Assembly: GCA_045657945.1 (NCBI GenBank)
Contig: JAZOUB010000015.1
Location: forward strand, 62,001 to 126,000
Length of the DNA stretch: 64,000 nt
Direction of reading: 5' to 3'
Source of the DNA: HGM04593 sp045657945
Lineage (GTDB): Bacteria; Bacteroidota; Bacteroidia; Bacteroidales; Bacteroidaceae
Shown here: positions 51,796 to 61,717 of the stretch, piece by piece
How positions within the stretch are numbered: the stretch's first letter is position 1
Layout: every line of letters begins with the position of its first letter
Notes under the pieces: model-generated
The model's input: only the letters and a program-made list of their open reading frames with translations
Database searches by the model: none
What the model was told of the DNA's origin: nothing
Made by a program: the position numbers and the translations under genes

Positions 51796-53250
51796 ATGAG
51801 ACTCAGCGAATTGTTAAGAGAGACACAATGCACCAGGATGGTACTTCCAAAGGAGGAGGTTGACATTCGTGGTATAAACATTGACTCGCGCCTTGTGAAG
51901 GAGGGTGATGTATTTCTAGCCGTCAGAGGAACACAGACCGACGGACATCAGTACATTGCTGCAGCAGAAGAGAAGGGTGCAGTAGCCATCGTGTGCGAAA
52001 AGATACCCGACAGGCAATTACCCAACGTCGCTTACATAACATTCCCGAATGTACAGGATGTTATGGGCAAACTGGCAACATCATTCTATGGCAACCCATC
52101 GCAGAAGCTGAAACTTATTGGAGTAACAGGTACCAACGGCAAGACAACCATTGCCACACTACTCTACGAGTTGTTCCGAAAGATGGGTCATCGCTGTGGC
52201 CTGCTTTCGACCGTATGCAACTACATAGACGGGGCAGCGTACCCATCGACACACACGACCCCCGATGCCATCTCACTCAACAGGCTGCTGGCACAAATGG
52301 TTGAGGCCGGATGTGAGTACGCATTTATGGAGGTGAGTTCACACGCGCTTGCACAGCAGCGTGTAGGAGGCCTTGAGTTTGCCGGAGGTATATTCACCAA
52401 CCTTACCCGCGACCACATGGATTTCCACGAGACCATGGATAACTATCTGAAGGCAAAGAAGAGTTTCTTCGACAACTTGCCACGCAATGCCTTTGCGATT
52501 ACAAACCTTGACGACAAGAACGGTCCGGTTATGGTGCAGAACTGCCGATGCGACGTGAAGAACTATTCAACACGCACCATTTGCGACTTTAGGGCAAGAT
52601 TGATAGAAACTCACCTCGACGGTATGCTGCTTGAATTCAACAACCGCGAATTTGCAACACTGCTCACTGGCCGTTTCAACATTAGCAACCTGCTTGCAAT
52701 ATATGGCGCAGCCGTTGAGCTCGGGAAGGAGCCCGAGGAGGTATTACGCATACTCAGCACGCTGAAACCTGTATCGGGACGTTTTGAGACACTACATTCG
52801 CCCGAAGGCTTCTCGGCTATTGTCGATTACGCACACACTCCCGACGCCATAAAGAATGTACTTGGCACTGTGAACGACGTGCTGCGTGGAAGAGGCAACA
52901 TCATCACAGTCATCGGCGCTGGAGGTAACCGCGACAAGGGCAAGCGCCCGATAATGGCAGTGGAGGCAGTCAAAGGCAGCAGCCGCGTAATCCTGACATC
53001 GGATAACCCACGCAACGAGGAGCCACAGGATATTATAAACGACATGCTTGCTGGTTTGGACAACGAGCAAAAGAAAAAAGCCATTGCCATTACTGACCGC
53101 AAGGAGGCGATAAGGGCAGCATGTGCACTTGCACAGAAAGGTGATGTAATTGTTGTTGCCGGCAAAGGACACGAGAACTATCAGGAGATAAATGGTGTGA
53201 AGCACCACTTCGATGACAAGGAAATCATAAACGAAATATTCAATAACTAA
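51796..53250 (+). CDS. murE: UDP-MurNAc-L-Ala-D-Glu:meso-DAP ligase
   Basis: 484 residues. ATP-binding TGTNGKTT at 111-118. The amino-acid-specificity motif reads DNPR at 403-406, the form associated with meso-diaminopimelate rather than lysine. VDYAHTPDAIKNVL and VVAGKGHENYQ are further Mur-ligase marks. Adds the third residue of the stem peptide. 36 bp after ftsI and 5 bp before mraY. Confidence 0.97.
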   Translation: MRLSELLRETQCTRMVLPKEEVDIRGINIDSRLVKEGDVFLAVRGTQTDGHQYIAAAEEKGAVAIVCEKIPDRQLPNVAYITFPNVQDVMGKLATSFYGNPSQKLKLIGVTGTNGKTTIATLLYELFRKMGHRCGLLSTVCNYIDGAAYPSTHTTPDAISLNRLLAQMVEAGCEYAFMEVSSHALAQQRVGGLEFAGGIFTNLTRDHMDFHETMDNYLKAKKSFFDNLPRNAFAITNLDDKNGPVMVQNCRCDVKNYSTRTICDFRARLIETHLDGMLLEFNNREFATLLTGRFNISNLLAIYGAAVELGKEPEEVLRILSTLKPVSGRFETLHSPEGFSAIVDYAHTPDAIKNVLGTVNDVLRGRGNIITVIGAGGNRDKGKRPIMAVEAVKGSSRVILTSDNPRNEEPQDIINDMLAGLDNEQKKKAIAITDRKEAIRAACALAQKGDVIVVAGKGHENYQEINGVKHHFDDKEIINEIFNN

Positions 53251-53255
53251 AAGAT

Positions 53256-54512
53256 ATGCTGTACTACATATTCGACTTGTTTGCAAAATCTAATCTGCCA
53301 GGTGCAAGATTGATGCATTATACATCATTCCGTGCACTTTTGGCCATTGTCATTTCATTGGTCGTGTCGGCATGGTTCGGCAGTTATCTCATAAAATACT
53401 TCAAGAAGAAACAGATAACTGAAACTCTGCGCGAGTTTGACAAGAACAACTTGAAAGCCGGTGTTCCAACCATGGGAGGCCTCATCATCATCATTGCCAT
53501 TCTTGTACCTTGTCTTTTGTTGGGTGACTTGAGCAATGTATATATGCTGTTGCTCATAATCTCCACCATCTGGCTGGGAATCCTTGGATTTGCCGATGAC
53601 TATATCAAGACATTCAAGAAAAACAAAGACGGCATATCCGGCAAGACTAAGATCTTTGCACAGGTGGGTCTTGGCCTTGTTATCGGCCTCACACTCTGCT
53701 TCAGCCCACAGGCAGTCATGCGTGACAATGTAACCGTTGAGAACAATGGTGTAAAAACCGTAAAGTTGAGCGAGAAGGCAACAAAGGAGAACAAGACGAC
53801 TATTCCATTTGTAAAGGATCACGACATAAACTACAGCGAGATAATGTCATTCTGTGGTGACTACAAGGAGGAAGCCGGATGGGCGCTTTTTGTAATAATA
53901 ACAATCCTTGTTGTCACAGCTGTTTCCAACGGCGCGAACCTGAATGACGGAATGGACGGAATGCTTGCCGGAAATGCAGCCATCATAGGCATTGCACTGG
54001 CAATACTGGCATACGCATCGAGCCATGTTGCATGGTCGGGGTATCTGAATATCATGTTCCTGCCCGGAGGAGAGGAGGTAGTAATATTCACCTTCGCCTT
54101 CATAGGAGCACTTATCGGTTTCCTATGGTACAATTCTTTCCCGGCACAGGTTTTCATGGGAGATACCGGAAGCCTCACAATCGGTGGCCTGATTGGCGTC
54201 ATTGCAATTCTGCTGCACAAGGAGATTCTTCTGGTTCTGCTCTGTGGCGTATTTGTTGCCGAGAACCTGTCGGTGATGGCTCAGGTGGCATACTTCAAGA
54301 GAGGAAAGAGAAAAGGCGTGAAGCAGAGACTGTTCCGCCGCGCCCCACTGCACCACCACTACAATATTGAAGATGAGAAACTTGACAAGGATTGCAGGTA
54401 TGTGTTCAAAGGCCCTCAAAGACCATTGCACGAGGCAAAAGTCACCGTACGTTTCTGGATTGTAACAATTGTAATGGCGGCCATTACAATAATGACTCTA
54501 AAGATCAGATAA
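53256..54512 (+). CDS. mraY: Phospho-MurNAc-pentapeptide translocase
   Basis: Makes lipid I on undecaprenyl phosphate. 418 residues, longer than the ~360 of E. coli. The active-site FADDYIKTFKKNKDG (Asp-Asp), the later NGANLNDGMDGMLAG and the His-rich APLHHHY are present. A hydrophilic insert of ~60 residues (about 155-210, DNVTVENNGVKTVKLSEKAT and on) separates two helices. About ten membrane helices. Ends 1 bp before murD. Confidence 0.96.
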   Translation: MLYYIFDLFAKSNLPGARLMHYTSFRALLAIVISLVVSAWFGSYLIKYFKKKQITETLREFDKNNLKAGVPTMGGLIIIIAILVPCLLLGDLSNVYMLLLIISTIWLGILGFADDYIKTFKKNKDGISGKTKIFAQVGLGLVIGLTLCFSPQAVMRDNVTVENNGVKTVKLSEKATKENKTTIPFVKDHDINYSEIMSFCGDYKEEAGWALFVIITILVVTAVSNGANLNDGMDGMLAGNAAIIGIALAILAYASSHVAWSGYLNIMFLPGGEEVVIFTFAFIGALIGFLWYNSFPAQVFMGDTGSLTIGGLIGVIAILLHKEILLVLLCGVFVAENLSVMAQVAYFKRGKRKGVKQRLFRRAPLHHHYNIEDEKLDKDCRYVFKGPQRPLHEAKVTVRFWIVTIVMAAITIMTLKIR

Positions 54513-54513
54513 A

Positions 54514-55845
54514 ATGGAAAAAAGGATTGTCATATTGGGCGGAGGCGAAAGCGGTTGCGGAGCTGCCATTCTGGCCAACAAACTAGGGTTCGATGTCTTT
54601 TTGTCGGACTTTGGTACCATTGCCGACAAATACAAGCAGATGCTTGACAAGCACAATATCCCCTGGGAGGAGTGCAAGCATACTAAGGAACTTATTCTGA
54701 ATGCAGGCGAAGTCATCAAAAGCCCGGGCATACCGCACGAAGCACCTATCGTCGTACAGATAAAAAATGCAGGAATCCCAATAATTTCAGAAATTGAGTT
54801 TGCCGGACGCTACACAAGAGCAAAGATGGTATGTATCACAGGAAGTAACGGCAAGACCACAACAACATCGCTCATATACCATATATTCAAGAAAGCCGGA
54901 CTGGATGTGGGTTTGGCCGGTAACATCGGAAACAGCCTTGCACTGCAGGTGGCCGAAGGTGACAGGGACTATTACATTGTTGAACTCAGCAGTTTCCAGC
55001 TTGACAACATGTACGAATTCCGTGCCAATGTGGCTGTGCTCATGAACATAACACCAGACCACCTTGACCGCTACGGACACAACATGCAGAACTATGTAGA
55101 TGCCAAACTACGAATACTGCAGAACCAGCAGCCCGACGATGCATTCGTTTATTGGAACGATGACCCGATAATAAGAAAGGAACTTCCTAAGTACAGGCAC
55201 GGGAAACTCTACCCGTTTGCCGAGGAGAAGCATGAAGGTGCTGCCGCCTATGTACATGAAGAGAAACTCATATTCACAGAACCTACCCCATTCAACCTTG
55301 AACTTGAGGAACTGTCACTTACCGGCAAGCACAACCTCTACAATTCAATGGCAGCCGGCATCTCGGCAAATGTCGCAGGCATACGAAAAGAGACCATAAG
55401 AGAGGCTTTGGGCAGTTTTGCAGGTGTAGAACATCGTCTTGAAAAGGTTGCTATGGTAAATGGCGTAGAGTATATCAACGACTCAAAAGCTACCAATGTG
55501 AACAGTTGCTGGTATGCACTGCAAAGCATGAAGAAAAAGACCATACTTATATTGGGTGGCAAGGACAAGGGCAATGATTACAACGAAATTGCCGAACTTA
55601 TAAAGGAAAAGTGTTCGGGACTCATCTTCCTTGGAGCAGACAACAGCAAACTATTGGAGTTCTTCAAGGGATACGGCTTGCCTATTGCCGACACTCACAG
55701 CATTGAAGAGTGCGTAAAAGCAGCACATGCCATGGCAAAATGCGGAGAGGCTGTCCTGCTGAGCCCATGCTGTGCAAGTTTCGACCTCTTCAAGAGTTAT
55801 GAGGACAGAGGCAGACAATTCAAGAACCAAGTTTGTAAACTTTAA
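54514..55845 (+). CDS. murD: UDP-MurNAc-L-alanine:D-glutamate ligase
   Basis: 443 residues. N-terminal Rossmann part ILGGGESGCGAAILANKLG, ATP-binding ITGSNGKTTTTSL, and C-terminal NDSKATNVNSCWYALQSM and LLSPCCASFDLFKSYEDRG, all typical. Adds D-Glu to UDP-MurNAc-L-Ala. Lies 4 bp before the ftsW ATG. Confidence 0.97.
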   Translation: MEKRIVILGGGESGCGAAILANKLGFDVFLSDFGTIADKYKQMLDKHNIPWEECKHTKELILNAGEVIKSPGIPHEAPIVVQIKNAGIPIISEIEFAGRYTRAKMVCITGSNGKTTTTSLIYHIFKKAGLDVGLAGNIGNSLALQVAEGDRDYYIVELSSFQLDNMYEFRANVAVLMNITPDHLDRYGHNMQNYVDAKLRILQNQQPDDAFVYWNDDPIIRKELPKYRHGKLYPFAEEKHEGAAAYVHEEKLIFTEPTPFNLELEELSLTGKHNLYNSMAAGISANVAGIRKETIREALGSFAGVEHRLEKVAMVNGVEYINDSKATNVNSCWYALQSMKKKTILILGGKDKGNDYNEIAELIKEKCSGLIFLGADNSKLLEFFKGYGLPIADTHSIEECVKAAHAMAKCGEAVLLSPCCASFDLFKSYEDRGRQFKNQVCKL

Positions 55846-55849
55846 GACC

Positions 55850-57025
55850 ATGAAAGGAGAAAAGCTAAAACGTATATTATTCAAAGGTGATAAGATAATC
55901 TGGATTGTCTTTTTCACCCTATGCGCTATCTCCTGGGTTGAAGTTTTCAGCGCGACAAGCCGACAGACATACGAAACCGGCAGTTATTGGGGACCAATCA
56001 TCAAGCACACAGGATTTCTTGTAGGTGGCATTGTCATTGCGTGGTTCATACATACCTTGAAAGCAAAATGGATTGACAAGTTTACTGTTGCACTCTATTG
56101 GTTGGGACTTGCAGGACTGGTTTGGGCGCAGCTTAGCGGAACAAAGCTCAATGATAGTGCCCGCTGGATAACCATCCCGGGCATAGGTATGACAATACAA
56201 CCAATGGAGATTGCGAAAATGGGTGTAATCATGATGATTGCACGAATACTTTCAAGCCACCAGAGCAGTGATGGAACAGACAGCAAGGCTCTCGTAAAAA
56301 TATTAAAATATACAATTCCACCATTGCTCATAATCTTCAAGGAAAACTTCTCTTCGGCAGTACTTCTGGCTTTTACAGCCTTTTTCATGATGTTTATCGG
56401 ACGGATACCCAGAAAACAGTTGCTGAAGACAATAGGTATAGCCGCAGCTGGTGCAGCGCTTGTAGTGGGAATAATCTGGAAAGCGCCACAGATGCTCGCT
56501 CCCATAGTAGGAGAGAACAAGGCTATGACATGGCATAACCGAATTGACAATTTCTTTGATGATGAAGAGTCTAAATCAAAGGAAGACGAAGACAAGAACG
56601 CACAACAGACATACTCGCACATTGCAGTAGCATCGAGCAACATAATTGGTTGCGGACCCGGAAACTCCATACAACGTGATTTCATTCCGCACGCCTACTC
56701 CGATTTTATCTTTGCTGTTATCATTGAGGAGTTGGGACTTTTAGGCGCCGCTGTCGTCATATTGCTGTACCTGACACTGCTCTACAGGAGTGGCAAGATT
56801 GCAAAGAAGTGTGATGATCCTTACCCGGCATACCTGGCCATGGGTATTGGAATGATAATCGTGATGCAGGCTCTATTGCACATGTATATATCGGTAGGCG
56901 ATTTCGTTACCGGACAGCCCTTGCCTCTGATGAGCCAGGGCGGAACATCGGTACTAATCAACTGTATATATATCGGTTTCCTGTTAAGCATTAGCCAGTA
57001 TGCCGATAAAAACAAGAAAGCATAA
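55850..57025 (+). CDS. ftsW: Septal peptidoglycan glycosyltransferase FtsW
   Basis: 391 residues from the ATG at 55850 (an earlier in-frame start lies inside murD). SEDS-family protein with about ten helices. SARWITIPGIGMTIQPMEIAKM is present as SARWITIPGIGMTIQP plus MEIAKM, the family core, and the C-terminal PLPLMSQGGTSVLINCIYIG is diagnostic. A charged loop (DDEESKSKEDEDKNAQ, about 238-253) interrupts the large periplasmic loop. Works with FtsI. Confidence 0.95.
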   Translation: MKGEKLKRILFKGDKIIWIVFFTLCAISWVEVFSATSRQTYETGSYWGPIIKHTGFLVGGIVIAWFIHTLKAKWIDKFTVALYWLGLAGLVWAQLSGTKLNDSARWITIPGIGMTIQPMEIAKMGVIMMIARILSSHQSSDGTDSKALVKILKYTIPPLLIIFKENFSSAVLLAFTAFFMMFIGRIPRKQLLKTIGIAAAGAALVVGIIWKAPQMLAPIVGENKAMTWHNRIDNFFDDEESKSKEDEDKNAQQTYSHIAVASSNIIGCGPGNSIQRDFIPHAYSDFIFAVIIEELGLLGAAVVILLYLTLLYRSGKIAKKCDDPYPAYLAMGIGMIIVMQALLHMYISVGDFVTGQPLPLMSQGGTSVLINCIYIGFLLSISQYADKNKKA

Positions 57026-57045
57026 CACTGTAAAACACTACACTT

Positions 57046-58200
57046 ATGAAGAAGGAGTACAGAATAATCATTAGCGGTGGAGGCACAGGAGGACATATTT
57101 TCCCGGCTCTCTCCATTGCAGACGCCATCAGAACAAAACATCCCGAGGCAAAGATTCTGTTTGTCGGTGCCAACAACAGAATGGAGATGCAAAGAGTGCC
57201 CGATGCCGGATATGACATCGTTGGACTACCCATTGCCGGTTTCGACCGCAAGAACCTGCTCAAGAACTTCAAGGTACTTTGGCTCATTCTAAAGAGCCAA
57301 CGCATGGCAAAGAAGATTATCAAGGATTTCGCGCCACAAGCAGCTGTAGGTGTAGGAGGATATGCCAGCGGACCTACATTGAAGATGGCCGCAAAGATGA
57401 ACATACCAACATTGATACAGGAGCAGAATTCATACGCCGGCGTGACAAACAAGATTCTGTCAAAACGCGCAAAACTAATCTGTGTCGCCTATGACGGCAT
57501 GGAACGTTTCTTCCCACATGAGAAGATAAAGAAAACAGGTAACCCAGTACGCAAGAACCTGCTTGACATGCGCGCAAACCGCAAGGAAGCGATGAAGGCC
57601 ATGCAACTTGATGAGAATAAAAAATGCGTGCTCATTGTTGGTGGTAGCCTCGGTGCCCGAAGCATAAACGAGGGAGTGCTGGCAAACCTTGAGCTTATAA
57701 AGGCCAACAGAGACATACAGTTTGTCTGGCAGACCGGCAAACTCTATTTTGAGGAGATGAAAAGGAGAGTTGAGGAATTTGGAATGCCTGAGAACCTCAC
57801 AATCACAGATTTTGTTTCAAACATGGCCAATGCCCTGAGTGCTGCAAACCTGGTGGTATCACGTGCAGGTGCCGGTTCAATATCGGAATTCGCTTTGCTC
57901 GGAAAGGCTGTAATTCTTGTACCTTCGCCAAATGTATCAGAAGACCACCAGACAAAGAACGCAATGGCACTCGTAGAAAAAGATGCTGCGATATATGTAG
58001 CCGATGCAAATGTGAAGGAGGAACTTATAAAGAAAGCCATTGAGACGGTGAACGATGACAACAAGATTTCACAGCTCGAGAGCAACATTGAAAAGATGGG
58101 CAAGCCAAATGCGGCAGAGGATATTGCCAATGAGGTGATGATGCTTGCCGATGCATATATTGAGAAAGAGACACGACGAAAAAAAGAAAATTTGAAGTAA
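57046..58200 (+). CDS. murG: Lipid II synthase MurG
   Basis: Transfers GlcNAc from UDP-GlcNAc to lipid I on the inner face of the membrane. 384 residues. The N-terminal ISGGGTGGHIFPALSIADA carries the GGxGGH loop. GVGGYASGPTLKMA and LIQEQNSYAGVTNKIL follow. The C-terminal donor-site VVSRAGAGSISEFALLGKA is typical. Its stop overlaps the murC start (TAATG). Confidence 0.97.
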   Translation: MKKEYRIIISGGGTGGHIFPALSIADAIRTKHPEAKILFVGANNRMEMQRVPDAGYDIVGLPIAGFDRKNLLKNFKVLWLILKSQRMAKKIIKDFAPQAAVGVGGYASGPTLKMAAKMNIPTLIQEQNSYAGVTNKILSKRAKLICVAYDGMERFFPHEKIKKTGNPVRKNLLDMRANRKEAMKAMQLDENKKCVLIVGGSLGARSINEGVLANLELIKANRDIQFVWQTGKLYFEEMKRRVEEFGMPENLTITDFVSNMANALSAANLVVSRAGAGSISEFALLGKAVILVPSPNVSEDHQTKNAMALVEKDAAIYVADANVKEELIKKAIETVNDDNKISQLESNIEKMGKPNAAEDIANEVMMLADAYIEKETRRKKENLK

Positions 58201-59582
58201 TGGAACTTAAGGATATTAAATCGGTATATTTCCTTGGCGCCGGCGGTATCGGAATGAGCGCACTTGTAAGATATTTCCTGAGCGAAGGCAAGTTCGTGGG
58301 AGGATATGACCGCACACCCAGTGAGTTGACAAATAGACTCATTGATGAGGGTGCAGTGTTGCATTTCGAGGAGAATATCAACCTCATCCCCACCGAATGT
58401 AAGGAGCCAGAGACCACACTTGTTGTATTCACCCCGGCAATACCTGCCGACCACAAAGAATGGAGCCTGTTCCGTGACGGTGGCTTTACCATAAAGAAAA
58501 GAGCCGAGGTGCTTGGCATAATAACCAAGGGCAAGCGTGGTGTATGCGCTGCCGGAACACATGGCAAGACCACAACATCCACAATGACAGCACACCTGCT
58601 GCATAGTTCTGATGTTGATTGCGCGGCATTCCTTGGAGGTATATCAAAGAACTACAAGAGCAACCTGATCACAACCGACAAAAGCGACCTTGTAGTAATT
58701 GAAGCCGATGAGTATGACCGCTCATTCCTACACCTGCAGCCATATATAGCGACCATTACATCGGCCGACCCCGACCATTTGGACATCTACGGCAACAAAG
58801 AGAACTATCTTGAAGCATTCGCACAGTTCACAGAGAGAATCCGTGAGGATGGTTTCCTTATAATACACGAGGGACTCGAGGTCACTCCGCGCACAAAACC
58901 GGGCGTCAAAACATACACATACAACCGCGAAAGCGGCGATTTCCATGCCGAGAACATACGCATTGGAGGCGGAACTATAATTTTTGATTATGTATCGCCA
59001 TGGCAGAGGATTGACGACATTGAACTGGGCGTACCAATGAGCATAAACATTGAGAATGGCATTGCATCAATGGCCATGGCTGAGATTTGCGGTGCTACGG
59101 CAGAGGAGATGAAGAACGGTATGAGAAGTTTTGCCGGTGCCGAAAGACGTTTTGACTTCCACATAAAGCAGAGCGACCTTGTGCTCATAAGCGACTACGC
59201 ACACCACCCCGACGAGGTACGTGCCTGTGCAAGGTCAATAAAGGAACTCTATAGCGACAAGAAGATAACAGTCCTGTTCCAACCACACCTGTTCAGCCGC
59301 ACTGCCGACTTCTACAAAGAGTTCGCCGAGAGTCTCTCACTATTCGATAAAGTCATATTGGTTGATATATACCCTGCAAGGGAGAAACCCATGCCCGGAG
59401 TAACAAGCAAGCTTATATATGACCAACTTGCTGGAGAGATTGAAAAAAGCATGTGCAGCCGTGCCGATGTAATAAGCACCATTGAGAAGGAGAAGCACAA
59501 CATTGAGGTGCTTGTATCACTTGGTGCCGGAGACATTGAGAATGACATTGCACAAATTAAACAGATATTGACCAAGAGATAA
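58200..59582 (+). CDS. murC: UDP-N-acetylmuramate:L-alanine ligase
   Basis: 460 residues. Starts with VYFLGAGGIGMSALVRYF (nucleotide-binding), ATP loop AAGTHGKTTTSTMTA, central VIEADEYDRSFLHL, and ISDYAHHPDEVRACARSI. Adds L-Ala to UDP-MurNAc. No ddl gene follows, unlike the E. coli order. Stop and ftsQ start overlap (TAATG). Confidence 0.97.
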   Translation: MELKDIKSVYFLGAGGIGMSALVRYFLSEGKFVGGYDRTPSELTNRLIDEGAVLHFEENINLIPTECKEPETTLVVFTPAIPADHKEWSLFRDGGFTIKKRAEVLGIITKGKRGVCAAGTHGKTTTSTMTAHLLHSSDVDCAAFLGGISKNYKSNLITTDKSDLVVIEADEYDRSFLHLQPYIATITSADPDHLDIYGNKENYLEAFAQFTERIREDGFLIIHEGLEVTPRTKPGVKTYTYNRESGDFHAENIRIGGGTIIFDYVSPWQRIDDIELGVPMSINIENGIASMAMAEICGATAEEMKNGMRSFAGAERRFDFHIKQSDLVLISDYAHHPDEVRACARSIKELYSDKKITVLFQPHLFSRTADFYKEFAESLSLFDKVILVDIYPAREKPMPGVTSKLIYDQLAGEIEKSMCSRADVISTIEKEKHNIEVLVSLGAGDIENDIAQIKQILTKR

Positions 59583-60310
59583 TGTTGAAAAAGTTTTTAA
59601 GATTTCTTCTGTTTGCAGCAATAGCATGCTATCTACTCTTTCTGTTTGTCATTGTCCCCCGTCAAGAGGACAAGGACAATTGTACCGAGCTTGTGATAAG
59701 AATTTCAGGAAATGAGCTTGGCGCTATCAACAAGGAAGAGATTGTAAATGCACTCAAGAACGAAGGTCTTTATCCAAAAGGAGAGAAGATGGAGAATGTG
59801 AGTTGTCATTACATCGAGAAGTACATAATGACAATGTCGCTAATCAAGGAGTGTCAGGTTTACAAGACCAACGACAACAGAATCAACATAACGCTCGTTT
59901 GTCGAGAGCCGCTACTGAAGGTCTATGACAAGACCGGAACAATGTATTTTGTCGATTATGAAGGATGCAAGATATCAGATATAACAAAGCCACTCATGTT
60001 ACCCGTTGCATCGGGGGAAATTGATGACAAAATGATTGGCAAGGAGTTGAAGGCCATTGCACAAGTTGTCAAGAATGACCCGTTCTGGCTGGCACAGATA
60101 GAACAGATACATTTTGACAAATCAAAAGAAGCTGTAATAATTCCACGTATGGGAGACCATATTATTGAACTTGGAACAGTAAACAACCTTGAAGAGAAAC
60201 TTGAAAACATCAAGACCTTCTACACTCACGGACTAAACATAGTCGGATGGGACGAATACAGTAAACTGAATGTAAAAATAAACAATAAAGTCATTTGCAC
60301 CGAAAAATAA
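59582..60310 (+). CDS. ftsQ: Cell division protein FtsQ
   Basis: 242 residues, bitopic. Short basic tail, one membrane helix (about 6-26), then a periplasmic part with a POTRA-like region (ELVIRISGNELGAINKEEIV) and the FtsQ domain (VYKTNDNRINITLVCREPLL, VYDKTGTMYFVDYEG). Identification rests on position and layout as well as sequence, since FtsQ is variable. Lies 2 bp before ftsA. Confidence 0.92.
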   Translation: MLKKFLRFLLFAAIACYLLFLFVIVPRQEDKDNCTELVIRISGNELGAINKEEIVNALKNEGLYPKGEKMENVSCHYIEKYIMTMSLIKECQVYKTNDNRINITLVCREPLLKVYDKTGTMYFVDYEGCKISDITKPLMLPVASGEIDDKMIGKELKAIAQVVKNDPFWLAQIEQIHFDKSKEAVIIPRMGDHIIELGTVNNLEEKLENIKTFYTHGLNIVGWDEYSKLNVKINNKVICTEK

Positions 60311-60312
60311 AT

Positions 60313-61704
60313 ATGGGAAAGAACTATTACATTGTAGCCATTGAGCTAAGTTCATCCAAGGTATCAGGAGCCGTTGGAATTGAGACAACCGAGGGTATCA
60401 AAATCCTGGCGACTGCAAGTAGGATTGTTGACGGGTTCATATCAAAAGGTATTGTACGTAATGTCGATAAGACAAGCGAAGCAATAACCGGAATTATAAA
60501 TATGCTTGATCCACAACTCAAGGATGTAGAAATCAAAAAAGCATATATCTCCTTTGCGGGACTTAGTGTACACAGCATTAAATCAAAGGTAAGCAAAGGA
60601 TTCGGCCAATATACCAAGATTACAAAAGAGATTATTGACAGCCTGGAATGCGAAAACGAGGCGACATTCGTTGCACCGGAAGGCTATATAAGAATACTTA
60701 GCAACACTCAAGAGTACAGGCTTGACGGCAACATCGAGCAAAATCCTATTGGCGTACATGCATCTTCAATCGAGTGCAACTACTTGAATATCGTAATGAA
60801 GGGGCAATTCTACAAGCAGTTGGAGGAGAGCTTCACCCAGGCACAAATTAGCATTGCCGACAGTTTGAGTGCTGCACGTCTTGACGCAGACATAATGCTG
60901 TCAAACGACCAACGCCGTAACGGATGTGCACTTGTTAACATTGGTTCGGACACTACAACCATTTCAATATACAACAACGACAGACCCAGAATGCTCACAG
61001 TGTTACCTCTTGGCAGCAACAACATAACACGTGACATCGCAACCGAGAACATCTCATTGGCCAATGCCGAGGAGATAAAAATTATACGAGGCTACAAATC
61101 GGCCGGCAATGACAACGAGCACATCAACAGCGATAAGCTCGACAGTATAATCTATGCCAGAATGGGCGAGATATTACAGAATGTGAGATACAAGCTGGAG
61201 GAGTCGGGCGAAAGAGTACATTACATCATCTTCACCGGTGGTGGTTCAAAACTCAAGAATTTGAGCCTGCTGTTGGAAGAGTTCCTGCCAAACTTCAAGA
61301 CCGAGATTAAACCAGAACCACGTTTTAACCTCATAAGCGAAAACGGAATAAATGTAGATGGTGTTATAAACACGGTACTCTACGGTCTCTTGAAACAGGG
61401 AAAGGAGAACTGTTGCGAGGAGATCATGCCGGCTGCACAACAGAATGAGAATATCTTCTCTCAAGAAGAGATGGAGGGTAAAAATGACAATGCAAATGTA
61501 AAGATTGAAGAGAATGAAGTTGTGAAAGTCGTCAAGGAAGTAACGACACAAAATGAGTCAGTAAACGAGAAAGATAGGATAAAACCAGATGTTAAACGTA
61601 AACCAAGCATATTTGATAAAGTCAAGAACAGTGTCAAACAATGGACTATTCAATTCACCAATGACACTGATGAGGAGCAAGAAAATGATAATGACAACCA
61701 ATAA
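60313..61704 (+). CDS. ftsA: Cell division protein FtsA
   Basis: 463 residues from the ATG at 60313. Actin-like: YYIVAIELSSSKVSGAVG (phosphate loop), a 1C-type insertion domain at about 85-165, CALVNIGSDTTTISIY and IIFTGGGSKLKNLSLLLEEF (adenosine loop). Tethers FtsZ to the membrane. The probable membrane-binding amphipathic helix (SIFDKVKNSVKQWTIQF) is followed by a 17-residue acidic tail, and a charged linker of ~60 residues precedes it. Confidence 0.95.
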   Translation: MGKNYYIVAIELSSSKVSGAVGIETTEGIKILATASRIVDGFISKGIVRNVDKTSEAITGIINMLDPQLKDVEIKKAYISFAGLSVHSIKSKVSKGFGQYTKITKEIIDSLECENEATFVAPEGYIRILSNTQEYRLDGNIEQNPIGVHASSIECNYLNIVMKGQFYKQLEESFTQAQISIADSLSAARLDADIMLSNDQRRNGCALVNIGSDTTTISIYNNDRPRMLTVLPLGSNNITRDIATENISLANAEEIKIIRGYKSAGNDNEHINSDKLDSIIYARMGEILQNVRYKLEESGERVHYIIFTGGGSKLKNLSLLLEEFLPNFKTEIKPEPRFNLISENGINVDGVINTVLYGLLKQGKENCCEEIMPAAQQNENIFSQEEMEGKNDNANVKIEENEVVKVVKEVTTQNESVNEKDRIKPDVKRKPSIFDKVKNSVKQWTIQFTNDTDEEQENDNDNQ

Positions 61705-61717
61705 ATGATACAATAGT

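Noticed and set aside
57744..58604. 286-codon minus-strand frame across murG and murC
   Set aside because: Spans two overlapping conserved genes on the opposite strand and shows no domain.
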